Positions 1 to 9,468 of a stretch of DNA of 31,529 nt are shown here, in pieces. How positions within the stretch are numbered: the stretch's first letter is position 1; each line of letters begins with the position of its first letter. This DNA comes from Blattamonas nauphoetae. Lineage: Eukaryota > Preaxostyla > Oxymonadida. The notes under the pieces are model-generated. The model was not told the DNA's origin. It was given only the letters and a program-made list of their open reading frames with translations, and made no database searches. The translations under genes and the position numbers were made by a program. The stretch covers positions 1 through 31,529 of the forward strand of contig JARBJD010000582.1 in NCBI GenBank assembly GCA_033064195.1. The letters are read 5' to 3'.

Positions 1-289
1 GCTCATGCAATACTTTCAGAACTTGCCCAAAGGCCCTTCACTGATCTTTTCGGTCTTTGAATCTGAAGCACGAATAGGAATGTAATAAAACAAGAAAATG
101 AGCGGAATCTATCAGAGAAACGACACACATCCAGGAGGTAATGACATTGTCGAGTTTTGACGCCATTCTCGACGATGAGGTGGATCTCCCCAACGTTGAG
201 TCCGAAGGAAACAGAACTAATTTCTCTTGAATCATCCACTGGGCATACAAAGGATATCATTCTCTCGCCATTTCCAGCCTCTACCTTAC

Positions 290-640
290 AGAGACTTTCC
301 GGAAGAGACATAATAAACAAACCATTTCAACAGAGAATGTGAAGACATTTTATCAAACGAGAATTTCCCTGACTGACGTACACAGCGAACTGAACGGAAC
401 TGGATGTTTGTGAAGAAGGCAGGCTGTGTCACTCCATCTCTATGACATTCGAACTGTTCTCCTTCTTCTCGCCCATCTGCCTCGATCACCTTCACTCGCT
501 GGCCCTTGCTGCCCCGCCACACATGCCTTTTTCTTGATTGATGAGATTTCCGTTCAGCCACGTCCCCGATTGGATGGGAACAGATCCCAACTTCAACTCC
601 TTCCTTCAGGTACAGTCCGTCAGACTCTTTCGTAATTTGT
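290..640 (-). pseudogene. Possible host SPRY-like gene remnant
   Basis: A reading frame on the minus strand carries a coding-looking segment: QRVKVIEADGREEGEQFEC, then DGVTQPAFFTNI. This spacing resembles the C-terminal part of the SPRY-like domains I associate with oxymonad proteins, but that is recognition by eye. Just after FFTNI the best-looking continuation (SVQFAVYVSQ) lies in another frame and soon stops, so the gene looks decayed, or an intron or sequencing indel is present. A further open stretch at 3-320 in another frame may belong to the same locus. It lies outside the Polinton and is read as host DNA. Confidence 0.35.
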
Positions 641-1017
641 AACTCGTCACATCAAACGTGCCACTGTAGAATTCTGTGTTTTCTCGAAAATGAAAAACGT
701 TTCAAACCTCCGTCTGTGTGTCGGTATTCGATGTTCTTTCAAAACAATCATTCAGAATTTATAGAACATTTCGTACATCGTTGTTTTGCTCATTCATCAC
801 CTGTCTTTGTCATCGTGCTCTGAGAGAATGAGGAGAGTACTCAATTGGAAAAATGAGACAGTATTGACGATACCGTCAGTAGTGGTATAAGCGAAATGGG
901 AACCAAACTGGCATAGGTGATACTCCTAGGAGAATTGGAACGAGAAATCATTTTGAATCTCAGAGCCAATTGATTTTTTAATATGACTCATTCTAATTTC
1001 CATCTCACTTACTACTG

Positions 1018-1048
1018 AAAATATTGACATTTCAGAGTAGTCAATATT
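1018..1048. repeat. Perfect 10-bp inverted repeat near the left terminus
   Basis: AAATATTGAC at 1018-1027 is answered by GTCAATATTT at 1039-1048, with 11 bases between. The same structure is present in the right terminal repeat at 23698-23728. It lies about 140 bp inside the terminus. A binding site for a terminal protein or the integrase is possible but is only inference. Confidence 0.6.
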
Positions 1049-1153
1049 TGGCCGTAAATTCAAAAATAAAGGCGAAAAACGGACCTCTTGAAAAGTGTCT
1101 TTTGAAGCAAATTTTGAGTACTTTTAGAAAACAAAAGTCGATTTCTTTTATTC

Positions 1154-1172
1154 AATTTTTAATTTGTATAAA
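1154..1172 (+). promoter_or_regulatory. T-rich upstream motif, terminal-repeat variant
   Basis: CAATTTTTAATTTGTATAAA ends directly at the ATG at 1173. It is nearly identical to the motif at 3425-3443 and has its twin in the right repeat at 23570-23590. The terminal-repeat genes share this AATTTGTAT version, while genes in the unique region carry the TATTTTT version. Confidence 0.6.
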
Positions 1173-1750
1173 ATGAGCAGCGTCTTGACACCAACACAAC
1201 TACTGGAAATTTTGGACAAAGAAGATTTGAAAATGAAATCACCTCCAACTCTCAATCGACAAGGAACAACATATCTCACAGGAAGCACTTTCGAATACTA
1301 CCTCGAAGAGAAACCAGATGAAACTTATCAAGTGTACGTCAATAGTTTCTGTCAAAGGATACAGACCACATCTGAATCGCCAGAAATATCTTCGACCAGC
1401 AAATCGTTGTACAAAAGAGAAGCTTATTGAATCAATGAAAATGAAATTGTGAACTCATTTCGAATACACCCCATTCAAGCACCCAGCAACATATCGACAC
1501 GAAGGAATTGAATGGATAGTGATCCCATCAAAATGGATGAAAGGATTCAGAACTCATCAGAACAAACGAAAACGATACACACAATCGTTTGTTGAAAATG
1601 AATTGAAAAGAGAATTGTGAACTCATTGGAACATACACAAAGGTACTTGAGCCATTCAAATATCGCGATTTACGAACAAAGAATGAGTATTACGTTCGCT
1701 TGGACAATTGGTTGTATTTTGAGACCGTCCTCACTTGAGAAAGTACCACG
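1173..1750 (+). pseudogene. Terminal-repeat gene a, left copy (broken)
   Basis: The first part encodes MSSVLTPTQLLEILD and a stretch with TYLTGSTFEYYLEEKPDE. Sequence downstream resembles the gene-b protein of the same terminal repeats, including KRYTQSFVENELK and YYVRLDNWLYFE. The family therefore appears to contain repeated units of about 50 residues with a pattern N-C-E-L-x-x-x-Y-T, then an aromatic-rich G-x-E-W segment. I do not recognise the family with certainty. The units faintly resemble the repeated domains found beside viral and phage homing endonucleases, which is inference only. Broken, with a few disabling changes. Confidence 0.6.
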
Positions 1751-3424
1751 AAAGGTCATGAAAATACTGAAAATCTATTTTGACCACAAATCACTGAAAT
1801 CCAACATGATAACCATTTCGAAAAATTCTGAAAAAATTCTAAAATCTCGGGGACACTGTCGGTCCTCGATCAAGACAATCCTGATGAAAATCGGTTGAGA
1901 ATTCGTCGAACTGTGTACCGAACTTAGGTCGAAAAAGTGACGAAAAAGTCGATGTTCGATTTCGCCACTATGAACACCTTTATGTCTCAAATTGTGTTCA
2001 AACACGTTTGATTGTGACGGAAATCATTTTGAAAGGTAGGATTTTCGATAAAAGCACTTCTGAGATTTTTGGTTTGATCCGACCCATTGAGGTTTTTTCG
2101 CGTTTTTGAGATTTTTCAGAAAGGTATGGACGTTCGGGACTATGTCCTTTGATCACTTTTCGTCGTCTTACGGTGTTTTTGGGTGTGAAAACGCTAGTTG
2201 GCGTCTTTTGTGTCATTCATCTCTGAAAACTTTGACACCTCTACGTTCGCACACTTTTTCATGAATTTTCACATTTCACTACTTTCACTTCATTTACTCC
2301 GTTATTGCATCATTTTAACGAACATAAGTCAACGCGAGACGTATAGCGCATTTCCTTAGTTTCATTTTGTTGGTTCTTCGATCACACCTCTGACGACACA
2401 TTTGCACCAACATTTTGACACTATGGATTTTGATCTGAATTTCGTTACAAATCCTTCTTTCTCACGGTATGAGTGAGGTGTGCTCAAATTTTGAGGAGAT
2501 TTTGTCGGATAGTTCTCTCATAAAGTCACTTTTCATGTTTTCACTTCTCAACTTTTGACCGTTTTGTCACTTCAAAACCGACTGTAGTCCCTTTCATTTC
2601 ATCACTTTCTCTCCCCATTTCACATTTGATCTCTTCACCATTCCTCTTCATTTTGCTCATATCACTTCCATTTTGTGGGCCGTTCTCACTTCACTAGCAC
2701 ATCATTTTAGTCAAGTTTTCATCAACTTTTATCAAAAACAGAGTAAAAGAAAGCGAAACAACCAACAATGAAACGGGCAAGTATGAAACTGAGAGGGAAA
2801 TTGACGATCGTGAAAACTGTGTGAAATGTGACACTAATAGTGAAAATGTCGCTTGTGTTCAGGTTTTCTCTCTTTAAAACAACAAAATGATTCAAAAGTA
2901 TGTGAAATGATGAAGATTACGGAAAAATTCCGAGATGTGAAGTGAGCCGTTGAAAGTGAGATCTCTGCAAAAGTTCGGAAAACTCAGTAAACGGGAATTA
3001 GTGTGTTGTATTCGAGAAAAGTTATTGAGAAAGAAACATGAATGAAGTGGTTAAAACAGTAATCAACGAGAAAATGAAGACAGAAGTGAGGTCAAAATGA
3101 AACAATAACTAATGAAAATGAAGTGACAATTCAATCAAAACGAGGTGAAACAGAGCTGAAATAAGAGAGAAATGAGAGCGGCATACTGCTTTTCACATAA
3201 AAGTGCAGAGATCCACGACCGATCCTGAAACCTCAAATATCTCTGCAAAGTTCGGAATCTTCAAAAACGGAGCATACCATGATGATCCTGAGCACCAGAA
3301 GAATCTGAAACGCGAAGAATTAGAACGAAACTATCACTTGTGAGAAATTAGTGATCGAACCCATTGATCCTCATTTCTGATGAAAATCCAAAACTGAGAA
3401 AACAACGAATGAAAATTTATTTTG

Positions 3425-3443
3425 AATTTTTAATTTGTATTAA
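3425..3443 (+). promoter_or_regulatory. T-rich upstream motif of terminal-repeat gene b
   Basis: AATTTTTAATTTGTATTAA abuts the ATG at 3444. The copy in the right repeat (21318-21337) is the same, so both terminal repeats carry a complete start region for gene b. Confidence 0.6.
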
Positions 3444-3650
3444 ATGAATCCAACAGCGATGTACAAGGAAAGACGTCGAGTATGTTCAGAACAAGCATTA
3501 ATTGAATCAATGAGAGAAGAGAACTGTACGCTGGTCTCTGAGTATGTCAGAAATAATGTGCCGGTGACGTACGTTCATGAGGGATTGTTATTTTTATTTT
3601 CAAATGAAAGAGCAAACAAAATGAATCGACAAAATACAATTCACAAATGA
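3444..3650 (+). pseudogene. Terminal-repeat gene b, left partial copy
   Basis: The first part, beginning MNPTAMYKERRRVCSEQ, is nearly identical to the protein of 120 residues at the right end (20955-21317). Similarity stops at the inner edge of the terminal repeat, after YVHEG. Beyond that the frame runs on into unrelated unique sequence. The left copy is therefore a start region duplicated by the inverted repeat and not a full gene. No function is known. Confidence 0.7.
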
Positions 3651-4199
3651 TTGAGAAAATGATTGATCATCAGGCATCTGAGTAGTCCCATCAAAATAGG
3701 TAAAACTGGGATCAATTGATGTCAGTGCCTAAATTTGGACTGAGATCAAATTTCAACTCTTTTCCTTTGAGATTTTCTCATTATCACTTCATTAATCATG
3801 TTCAATTCACTTCTTGTTTTCACATAATGCTCTTCAATATTTCAGACAGCTCTTATTTCCCAAAACACGCACGATCACAATCACCAACACTTCGTTTTCG
3901 ATGTATTCCCTTCATTGACTTTAGTCAGTGAGAAAAACCATCAAAGAAGACATAATAACGCATTATCGACTTGTTTTATAATTATTGTTGTAGAACAAAC
4001 TGAAACAGCAGCACCCAAAGTTTGCATTTTCATGATCTATGAAGTGACCATTTTCCTTTTACTTTTTTCCATTCAAATATCATATATAAGAAGACTTTTT
4101 GAAATGAAAGAAACGAAATGGTATTGTAGGTATTTGGTGGGATCAGATCCGACTGGGATCACTGGGATCAAATCAGAAGCCTGTTGATCATACTCTGTC
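3651..4199. other. Stretch without a recognisable gene
   Basis: This lies between the left terminal repeat and the fibre-like gene. Short frames here have no recognisable content. The last part (about 4140-4200) may already belong to the fibre gene, since it reads as Gly/Thr/Asp-rich peptide in one frame. Confidence 0.5.
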
Positions 4200-4981
4200 G
4201 ACGACCAACGAGAATTCGGCAGTGATTGACTCACTTCAGACGACAACAGAAGCACACAAGACAGCGATCTCTTCAATCCAAAAAGTAGTCAGCACAAATG
4301 GATCGATCACGACTCCAACAATTGGAGGATTGATCAATGTGAATGGAGCGAAGTGGAACATATCGGAGGATCACTTCCGAAGTATCCTGGAACATATCCG
4401 GCATCAACATTTTCTTCTGGCGTTTCTATATCACAATCACTTGCAGAAACTTCAGGAATTCAGTTCAATGGTGATGGAATAATTATGTGGTCTCCTTGTG
4501 ACAAACCAGCACTCTATTACTACGATGAGGACACAGGTTCAGGAGTGTTTTCAATATCCACAACAGTTTTTTTTCTCAGCTATCAGACAGAAGAGTGAAA
4601 AGAAATATTGAACCATATCCTAATGTTCTTGAGCAACTGAATAAAGTGGAAATTGTTCGCTACCAATTCAACATATTTGACTCGAAGATCAACCAAGTCA
4701 CAAGACAAATTGAAAGTGAAACTGATGAAGAACACTTGAAGAACTGCAAAGAGAAATGTGAATGTCTGAAGAATGAAAGTGAGAAGAAACACATTGGAGT
4801 GATTGCACAACAGATCCAAGAAATCTTTCCTGAAGTTGTGAATGATTCCAATCCAGATTGTCTTCAAGTTGATTACGCAGAACTCTCATGCTTTTGTGTG
4901 AAAGCCATTCAGGAACTGAGTAGCATTGTCGGACAACAACAGACACTCATATATGAACTAATCCAAAATATAATTCACTGA
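4200..4981 (+). pseudogene. Fibre-like protein with C-terminal S74-type chaperone (broken)
   Basis: The C-terminal part (about 4580-4981) carries the hallmark of the intramolecular chaperone / peptidase S74 domain of phage tail fibres and endosialidases: KKHIGVIAQQIQEIFPEVV followed by VDYAELSCFCVKAIQEL. In that family the domain helps the fibre trimerise and then cuts itself off. The upstream part is rich in Ser, Thr, Gly and Asn, as in beta-structured fibre shafts, including TIGGLINVNGAKWN. It is the first gene inside the left repeat and one of only two unique-region genes on the plus strand. A host-attachment spike of the virion is the natural reading. Broken, about two disabling changes. 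Confidence 0.8.
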
Positions 4982-4993
4982 TCGACACAACGA

Positions 4994-5404
4994 CTAATAC
5001 TCCAACATGAGATCAACCAGAAATTCATAGTACTCATTGATTATTTTTCCATTGATGGTCTCGGTTGTTTCCATCTCGATTGAGTCACCAGAACTGTCTT
5101 TGAACCAGATCTTCACAATTGATTGTCGAGTAGTTAATTCCCACTTCTTTCGCTTCGCGATCTGTTCATTACAGAAAGCAACAAATGAATCATTGAATGC
5201 GTCAGTCTGAATCCAATCACCGTGGATTGTAATGTGCTGAGGAATGTCTTTTGAAATGACTGTTGTTGAACCATCAATGTCCTCCCTCACATGAATGAGT
5301 TTGCAGTCAAGAAAGTGAACATATTTTTGATTTCTAGAATTGGTAAAATCAGGAGGTAATTGAGCAGTGTGAGAATTCTGAATTGAGAAATAACGTTTCA
5401 CCAT
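4994..5404 (-). CDS. Small beta-rich capsid-associated protein, 136 aa
   Basis: This open frame has alternating hydrophobic residues typical of beta strands, with segments such as KWELTTRQSIVKIWFKD and HITIHGDWIQTD. I do not recognise the family. It lies immediately downstream of capsid protein B. A homologue sits in the same place behind the second Polinton's capsid gene (about 26225-26641), so the pair travels together. A minor capsid or penton-like single jelly roll is possible on size and position only. The start is the ATG at 5402-5404, about 10 bases downstream of the T-rich motif. Confidence 0.75.
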   Translation of the reverse strand: MVKRYFSIQNSHTAQLPPDFTNSRNQKYVHFLDCKLIHVREDIDGSTTVISKDIPQHITIHGDWIQTDAFNDSFVAFCNEQIAKRKKWELTTRQSIVKIWFKDSSGDSIEMETTETINGKIINEYYEFLVDLMLEY

Positions 5405-5414
5405 TTGTGATTTC

Positions 5415-5431
5415 TACAAAAATAAAATATC
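5415..5431 (-). promoter_or_regulatory. T-rich upstream motif of the 136-aa gene
   Basis: Read on the minus strand this is GATATTTTATTTTTGTA. The homologous gene in the second Polinton carries GATATTTTATTTTTGAA at 26206-26224, so the motif is kept between two diverged elements. Confidence 0.65.
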
Positions 5432-5442
5432 ATATTTGATTC

Positions 5443-7137
5443 TTAATAACCTCTCTTCACCTCTTCGTATGCTTCTTGGAGTCGACGATCAATGACATAT
5501 CGCACTCGTGGTTGTCCATTCTCAATCCAGAACAACCAGTATGTTGCCTGATGTAGTGCCAAAATTGGTGGAGGAGGACCTTCTGGAGTTGAGGTGAAAT
5601 ATGGATCGAGTTCTCCCTGATTGATTGGTGATCCTCTGTAGACGATATTCACTGATTCTGCTGTCGAAATACCTTCTTCACCACCAGCGATTTCACTTCG
5701 ATCTGTTGGAACCATGAATGTGAATGAAGTAGCATCCGTAACTGCTCTGGTTCTCTTGAACTCCTTTCCATAATAGCTTGTATTGCGTGACATACATATG
5801 GAATTCTCAAACTCTTCAGTGGCTGAACAACCAATGAAATCACCGTTCACCATCATCATTTGATAGAACTCTGGTGAGATTGTTGACATCGGGAAATTGG
5901 GATAGTTTGATCCAAGCATTTCGAATAAGCCAACATATTGAGGATTTCTGAAGACTGTACATTCATTTGGTCTTTCAGGGAATAAGCACATTAGATTCAT
6001 GAGATTGTTGAGTTTGATACTGATGTTTGATCTCACTCCCATCGCTGTTGCTTTTGATTGAAATGATTGTGTGTCTATTCTTTCAGCTTTCATGACATAC
6101 AGAGTCTTCGAATATGTGTCTATGAGGGATTGTTTCGTTGAATCAGTGATCTGATATCCATCGCAAACTGATGTGACTTTATCTACAGAAGAAGACCAAA
6201 CAGTTGAAGTGGTTGATTTGGCTACTATTTCATCAGTACCAGTGGATGGTTGAGTATGATGGACAGCTCTATCGTATTGCATCACTGGATTTCCAATTTG
6301 TGTGAATTCTTGCGTCAGAGTTGAGTATTTATTCTCTGCCATGTTTAGCATTCTAGCTTGACCTGCAATAGTTGTCATTGATTTGTCTGGAAATCGATCT
6401 CGAATCATCTCAAGAGTTTTTAAAATAACAGTTGAAACACGAATGGGACAATAAACCAGCGAATCAGTTGTCAAATGAAATCTCAAACGTAAATTACCGA
6501 AGATCGAATTCGGATACTGATCAAAGGTACTCAGAGGAAGTCGATTCACAAACGGAATAACCAGTGGAATCGTAGCAGTGTATGGTCCTTTGGGCGCATG
6601 CAATATTGGAACAAAATAGAATCCACACACACTTGGATCCATTCTCTGAACATTTTCCCAAAGACTGTAGCAATGCTTCATATTGTTTTTCTCTTCATAT
6701 GACTTGAAAGTGTGATACAGAAATGATTCGTGAACATGATTGTTCTGGAGTGAATTGTCAATGATGTTTCCTTTACTGTCCACCAATCTCATATCTCGAA
6801 TTGCATCTGATGATGATTTGTAACCGTAGAACATTCCGTACCTTCCAGCGGTCTCTGAACCATCTCCCATTGTTGGTTGGTAATACGGAACGGAAATCGT
6901 GAGATCAATACGCAAATGACTCTTCGTAAATTCAGTCACATCATGTCCATCATAGCACAATGGAACTTCAATCTCATCTCCAATTCTGCATGGCATGGGA
7001 GGATTTGTTGGATGAACTTCCTGAATTGAATACACATGAGGTTCTGAATCCCATTGTTTTGGTAGATATGATTGCACTTCAATTTGTTCGATTAATGTCG
7101 ATGTTGGTTTGGATTGATTTGATCTGAAACTTCTCAT
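5443..7137 (-). CDS. Major capsid-type protein B, 564 aa (Polinton)
   Basis: Length, position and beta-rich make-up fit a double-jelly-roll major capsid protein of the Polinton/adenovirus-like lineage. It is paralogous to the next protein upstream. Both have an N-terminal block around SIQEVHP, an acidic-to-basic GDEIEVPL segment, a central block TFDQYPNSIFGNLRLRF and a C-terminal QGELDPYF followed by PPPPILALHQATYW. The second Polinton fragment carries a close relative whose central loops differ most, as expected for exposed loops. It starts at the ATG at 7135-7137, just downstream of TATTTTTCTATAA. It would form the shell together with protein A. The assignment rests on pattern, not on a structure comparison. 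Confidence 0.8.
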   Translation of the reverse strand: MRSFRSNQSKPTSTLIEQIEVQSYLPKQWDSEPHVYSIQEVHPTNPPMPCRIGDEIEVPLCYDGHDVTEFTKSHLRIDLTISVPYYQPTMGDGSETAGRYGMFYGYKSSSDAIRDMRLVDSKGNIIDNSLQNNHVHESFLYHTFKSYEEKNNMKHCYSLWENVQRMDPSVCGFYFVPILHAPKGPYTATIPLVIPFVNRLPLSTFDQYPNSIFGNLRLRFHLTTDSLVYCPIRVSTVILKTLEMIRDRFPDKSMTTIAGQARMLNMAENKYSTLTQEFTQIGNPVMQYDRAVHHTQPSTGTDEIVAKSTTSTVWSSSVDKVTSVCDGYQITDSTKQSLIDTYSKTLYVMKAERIDTQSFQSKATAMGVRSNISIKLNNLMNLMCLFPERPNECTVFRNPQYVGLFEMLGSNYPNFPMSTISPEFYQMMMVNGDFIGCSATEEFENSICMSRNTSYYGKEFKRTRAVTDATSFTFMVPTDRSEIAGGEEGISTAESVNIVYRGSPINQGELDPYFTSTPEGPPPPILALHQATYWLFWIENGQPRVRYVIDRRLQEAYEEVKRGY

Positions 7138-7186
7138 TTATAGAAAAATAAAAAAATACAATATCAATAATTTCTTTTACTGTTTT

Positions 7187-7224
7187 GTCTCGCCAGAGGC
7201 TTCGAACCCCCCGATGAGAGTCTC
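7187..7224 (+). repeat. Hairpin repeat, copy 1 (intergenic)
   Basis: GTCTCGCCAGAGGC, then TTCGAACCCC, ending GAGAGTCTC. The small hairpin GCC-AGA-GGC precedes the TTCGAA core. It abuts the stop codon of capsid protein A, in the gap between the two capsid genes. Confidence 0.65.
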
Positions 7225-9083
7225 TACATGATTCCTAAATCTTTGTGCAATGCTTTCAATGTGTGATTCGGATAGTACTCAACTTTTGGTTCACCTTTGC
7301 TATATCGTAATACCCACCACGTGGTTGCAGTGGTTGCTAGAATCGGTGCTGGAGGATGAGTAAATGTTGCCATATCACCGCCACTTTGACTTGGGTTGTA
7401 TACATTATAGTATGTGTCAAGATTGCCTTGATAGATTGGATGAGATCTCAAAGTGACAGCAGTATTTCCTTTTGAACTGATCGAATCATTGCAGTTCGTT
7501 GGACAACCACTACGTTGAGTTGGGAAGCACAGAAGGAAGTCAGTATTGTCATGAACTGGACGAACTCTTGTCATTGTTTCATTGGGATATGTTCCGTCAC
7601 CAGTGAGTTTCTCTTCAACGAGAGAATCCGTCAGTGATCGCTCCAAATCATCAGGAACAGCTAGGTACGAATCGAGATTGAGAGTCGATAATGCAAATTG
7701 ATAGAAGCGAGCTCCAATTGTTGTAGTCGGTTGTTCTGGATAATACCTGTTTTGTAAAGTCACTTGGATGTTCTTCTGCATTGGATTGTGGAAGCAAGTG
7801 ACTTCATTGTCGTAATGACGGAAGAGGAGCATAATATCCTTTGCATTCACCACTACCATTTGCTGAGTACAATCAATTCCTGTTGCCGTTGGCGTCTTCT
7901 GAAATGGATAGAATGAGATCTTTTCTGCTGGAATTGTTCCAGGACGATTTGTGTACATCTGCTTCAGATTCTTTATCGCACCATCTTTCATTTTGTATCC
8001 AACACTCATGCAATACACATCATCAATCCGATAATTTGTGACGTTTAATGAGATGTACTGATCCACATATTCTGGTTCTGTTGTCACGACATTGGCTGTT
8101 GAGCAAACTATGTCTTTTGTTACTGTTGGTTGCTGAAATGATTGACCAATTTGAACGAAGTTCTTTGTGCATGAGGTGACAAGATTGGTTAGGAAATATG
8201 GACGATGTTGAATACAATTGAGAATTGCTGCTTTAATAGTTGGTGCTGCTGCTGTTCCAGTTACGAGTGATGATAGTGTATCTTTCAAAGTGAGTTCAGG
8301 ATTTACAGAACAACAAACAAACGCATCTTCATTCATGTGCACACTCAATTTCAAATCGCCAAAGAGACATTTTGGATAGTCAGTCATCCCTGAGAAAATG
8401 AGAAGATCTTCAAGATTAATCGACACACGAATTGGCACATCAATAGTGTCTTGAAACACTCCTGTTCCGGACGTCGTTGTAAAATCCGAAAGTGGAATAT
8501 AAACACCAGCAACAGATTCATCATGAGTCCAAGCATTTTTCCAAGGTGTGTGACAATGTTTTCGATTCTCCAATTGACTCTTCGGTTTGATCATGTTGTA
8601 TATGTGAGACTCCATTGAGACATCATTGTTTGTTGTGCTGATGATTCTCTGATTGTTGTGAAGAACAGTAAGGTCACGAAAGATTGATGCAGAATGCTTG
8701 AGTCCAACGAAGATGAATATCCTCTCATTCATGTACGATCCGATTTTACCAGCTGTAGTTTGCCAATTCTTGACTTTCAGTGTCGCTGTCATTGTGAACG
8801 TGATAAACGAATCATCAATTTGACAAATGTCCTGATTACCAGTCAATGGAATGATTATTTCCTGTCCCGTGTAGAAGCGTGCATTCTCTGATGGTTTCAA
8901 TTCCTGAATCGAAGTACTGTGTGCTCCATCATTCATGAGGTAATGAATGTGATGTTCGGACATCAGTTGCTGTTGTATTTGACCCATGTCATCTCTTGTG
9001 TATTCTATCCTTCCAGTGGTATTTCCAGTCAATGATGTAGCTCCTGTTCTTTTGTTTGTCAGATGTGTTATATGTGAGTTCAT
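7224..9083 (-). CDS. Major capsid-type protein A, 619 aa (Polinton)
   Basis: A second capsid-type protein, longer than and diverged from protein B but colinear with it. Shared landmarks are SIQELKPSENARFYTGQEI near residue 55, DYPKCLFGDLKLSVHMNED in the centre and QGNLDTYY followed by PPAPILATTATTWW near the C-terminus. This is consistent with a double-jelly-roll fold. It is likely a structural protein of the same particle as protein B, either a second major subunit or a specialised one. The ATG at 9081-9083 follows TATTTTTGATAAA. Only the hairpin repeat and the upstream region of protein B separate the two genes. Fold assignment is by pattern. Confidence 0.78.
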   Translation of the reverse strand: MNSHITHLTNKRTGATSLTGNTTGRIEYTRDDMGQIQQQLMSEHHIHYLMNDGAHSTSIQELKPSENARFYTGQEIIIPLTGNQDICQIDDSFITFTMTATLKVKNWQTTAGKIGSYMNERIFIFVGLKHSASIFRDLTVLHNNQRIISTTNNDVSMESHIYNMIKPKSQLENRKHCHTPWKNAWTHDESVAGVYIPLSDFTTTSGTGVFQDTIDVPIRVSINLEDLLIFSGMTDYPKCLFGDLKLSVHMNEDAFVCCSVNPELTLKDTLSSLVTGTAAAPTIKAAILNCIQHRPYFLTNLVTSCTKNFVQIGQSFQQPTVTKDIVCSTANVVTTEPEYVDQYISLNVTNYRIDDVYCMSVGYKMKDGAIKNLKQMYTNRPGTIPAEKISFYPFQKTPTATGIDCTQQMVVVNAKDIMLLFRHYDNEVTCFHNPMQKNIQVTLQNRYYPEQPTTTIGARFYQFALSTLNLDSYLAVPDDLERSLTDSLVEEKLTGDGTYPNETMTRVRPVHDNTDFLLCFPTQRSGCPTNCNDSISSKGNTAVTLRSHPIYQGNLDTYYNVYNPSQSGGDMATFTHPPAPILATTATTWWVLRYSKGEPKVEYYPNHTLKALHKDLGIM

Positions 9084-9125
9084 TTTATCAAAAATAAAAA
9101 AATTACATTTATGCTTTAACTCTAG

Positions 9126-9431
9126 TTACTTTTTCTTTTTCAGTTTCTTCTTCTTTGTTTTCGGTTTCAGCTTTTCTTCCAATCGCAGTATTTCACCTCT
9201 GAGCTTGTTCGCAACTGCTGTGTTCCCTTCATTCATTGCTTGCTCGTATTGTGCCATCTTTTCTGCGTGGATTTGCTGATCCGATTTCACATCTGGTATC
9301 ATTTCAATTCCTGTCTGCGCTACCTTCGAAATCAGTGGTCCAACAAAGGGAATTAGGTTCAGAAATGGAGCTCCAACTCTGAGTATGTTTTTGCCAACTG
9401 CTGCTAATTTTGATAACCAACCTGGTGCCAT
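9126..9431 (-). CDS. Small MAPG protein with lysine-rich tail, 101 aa
   Basis: I take the start at the internal ATG at 9429-9431, because it follows the T-rich motif and gives MAPGWLSKLAAVGKNILRV, matching the start of the next gene. The first 50 residues are hydrophobic and amphipathic (PFLNLIPFVGPLISKVAQTG). A charged helical region follows, then a tail KPKTKKKKLKKKK. Membrane-active start plus basic end recalls adenovirus-type minor or core proteins such as pVI, but I see no sequence homology and offer that as inference. A longer frame reaches 9548, but the added part overlaps the neighbouring gene. Confidence 0.7.
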   Translation of the reverse strand: MAPGWLSKLAAVGKNILRVGAPFLNLIPFVGPLISKVAQTGIEMIPDVKSDQQIHAEKMAQYEQAMNEGNTAVANKLRGEILRLEEKLKPKTKKKKLKKKK

Positions 9432-9453
9432 TTTAAAAAAATAAAAATATTTG
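9432..9453 (-). promoter_or_regulatory. T-rich upstream motif deciding the start at 9431
   Basis: Read on the minus strand, AAATATTTTTATTTTTTT lies directly before AAATGGCACC. Its distance from the ATG at 9431 matches the other genes, which supports this start over the upstream one. Confidence 0.55.
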
Positions 9454-9468
9454 AATACTAGTGAATTA

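Larger units (their letters stand above)
878..3580 (+). repeat. Left terminal inverted repeat of the Polinton
   Basis: It matches the reverse complement of 21181-23871. The outer end begins AGTAGTGGTATAAGCGAAAT. The inner boundary falls after GTTCATGA, where the copies part company. Outer and inner blocks are nearly identical between copies, but a middle patch (about 2000-2390) differs strongly from its partner. The repeat contains two gene starts, at 1173 and 3444, each preceded by the T-rich upstream motif. Between about 1750 and 3425 I see no gene. That stretch is T-rich then A-rich and contains two copies of a CTCTGCAAA(A)GTTCGGAA motif, at about 2964 and 3239. Confidence 0.93.

Noticed and set aside
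7187-7224. A tRNA fragment or Pol III B box, suggested by GGTTCGAAGCC
   Set aside because: There is no cloverleaf or A box at a proper distance at any of the copies; the shared feature is the hairpin repeat.
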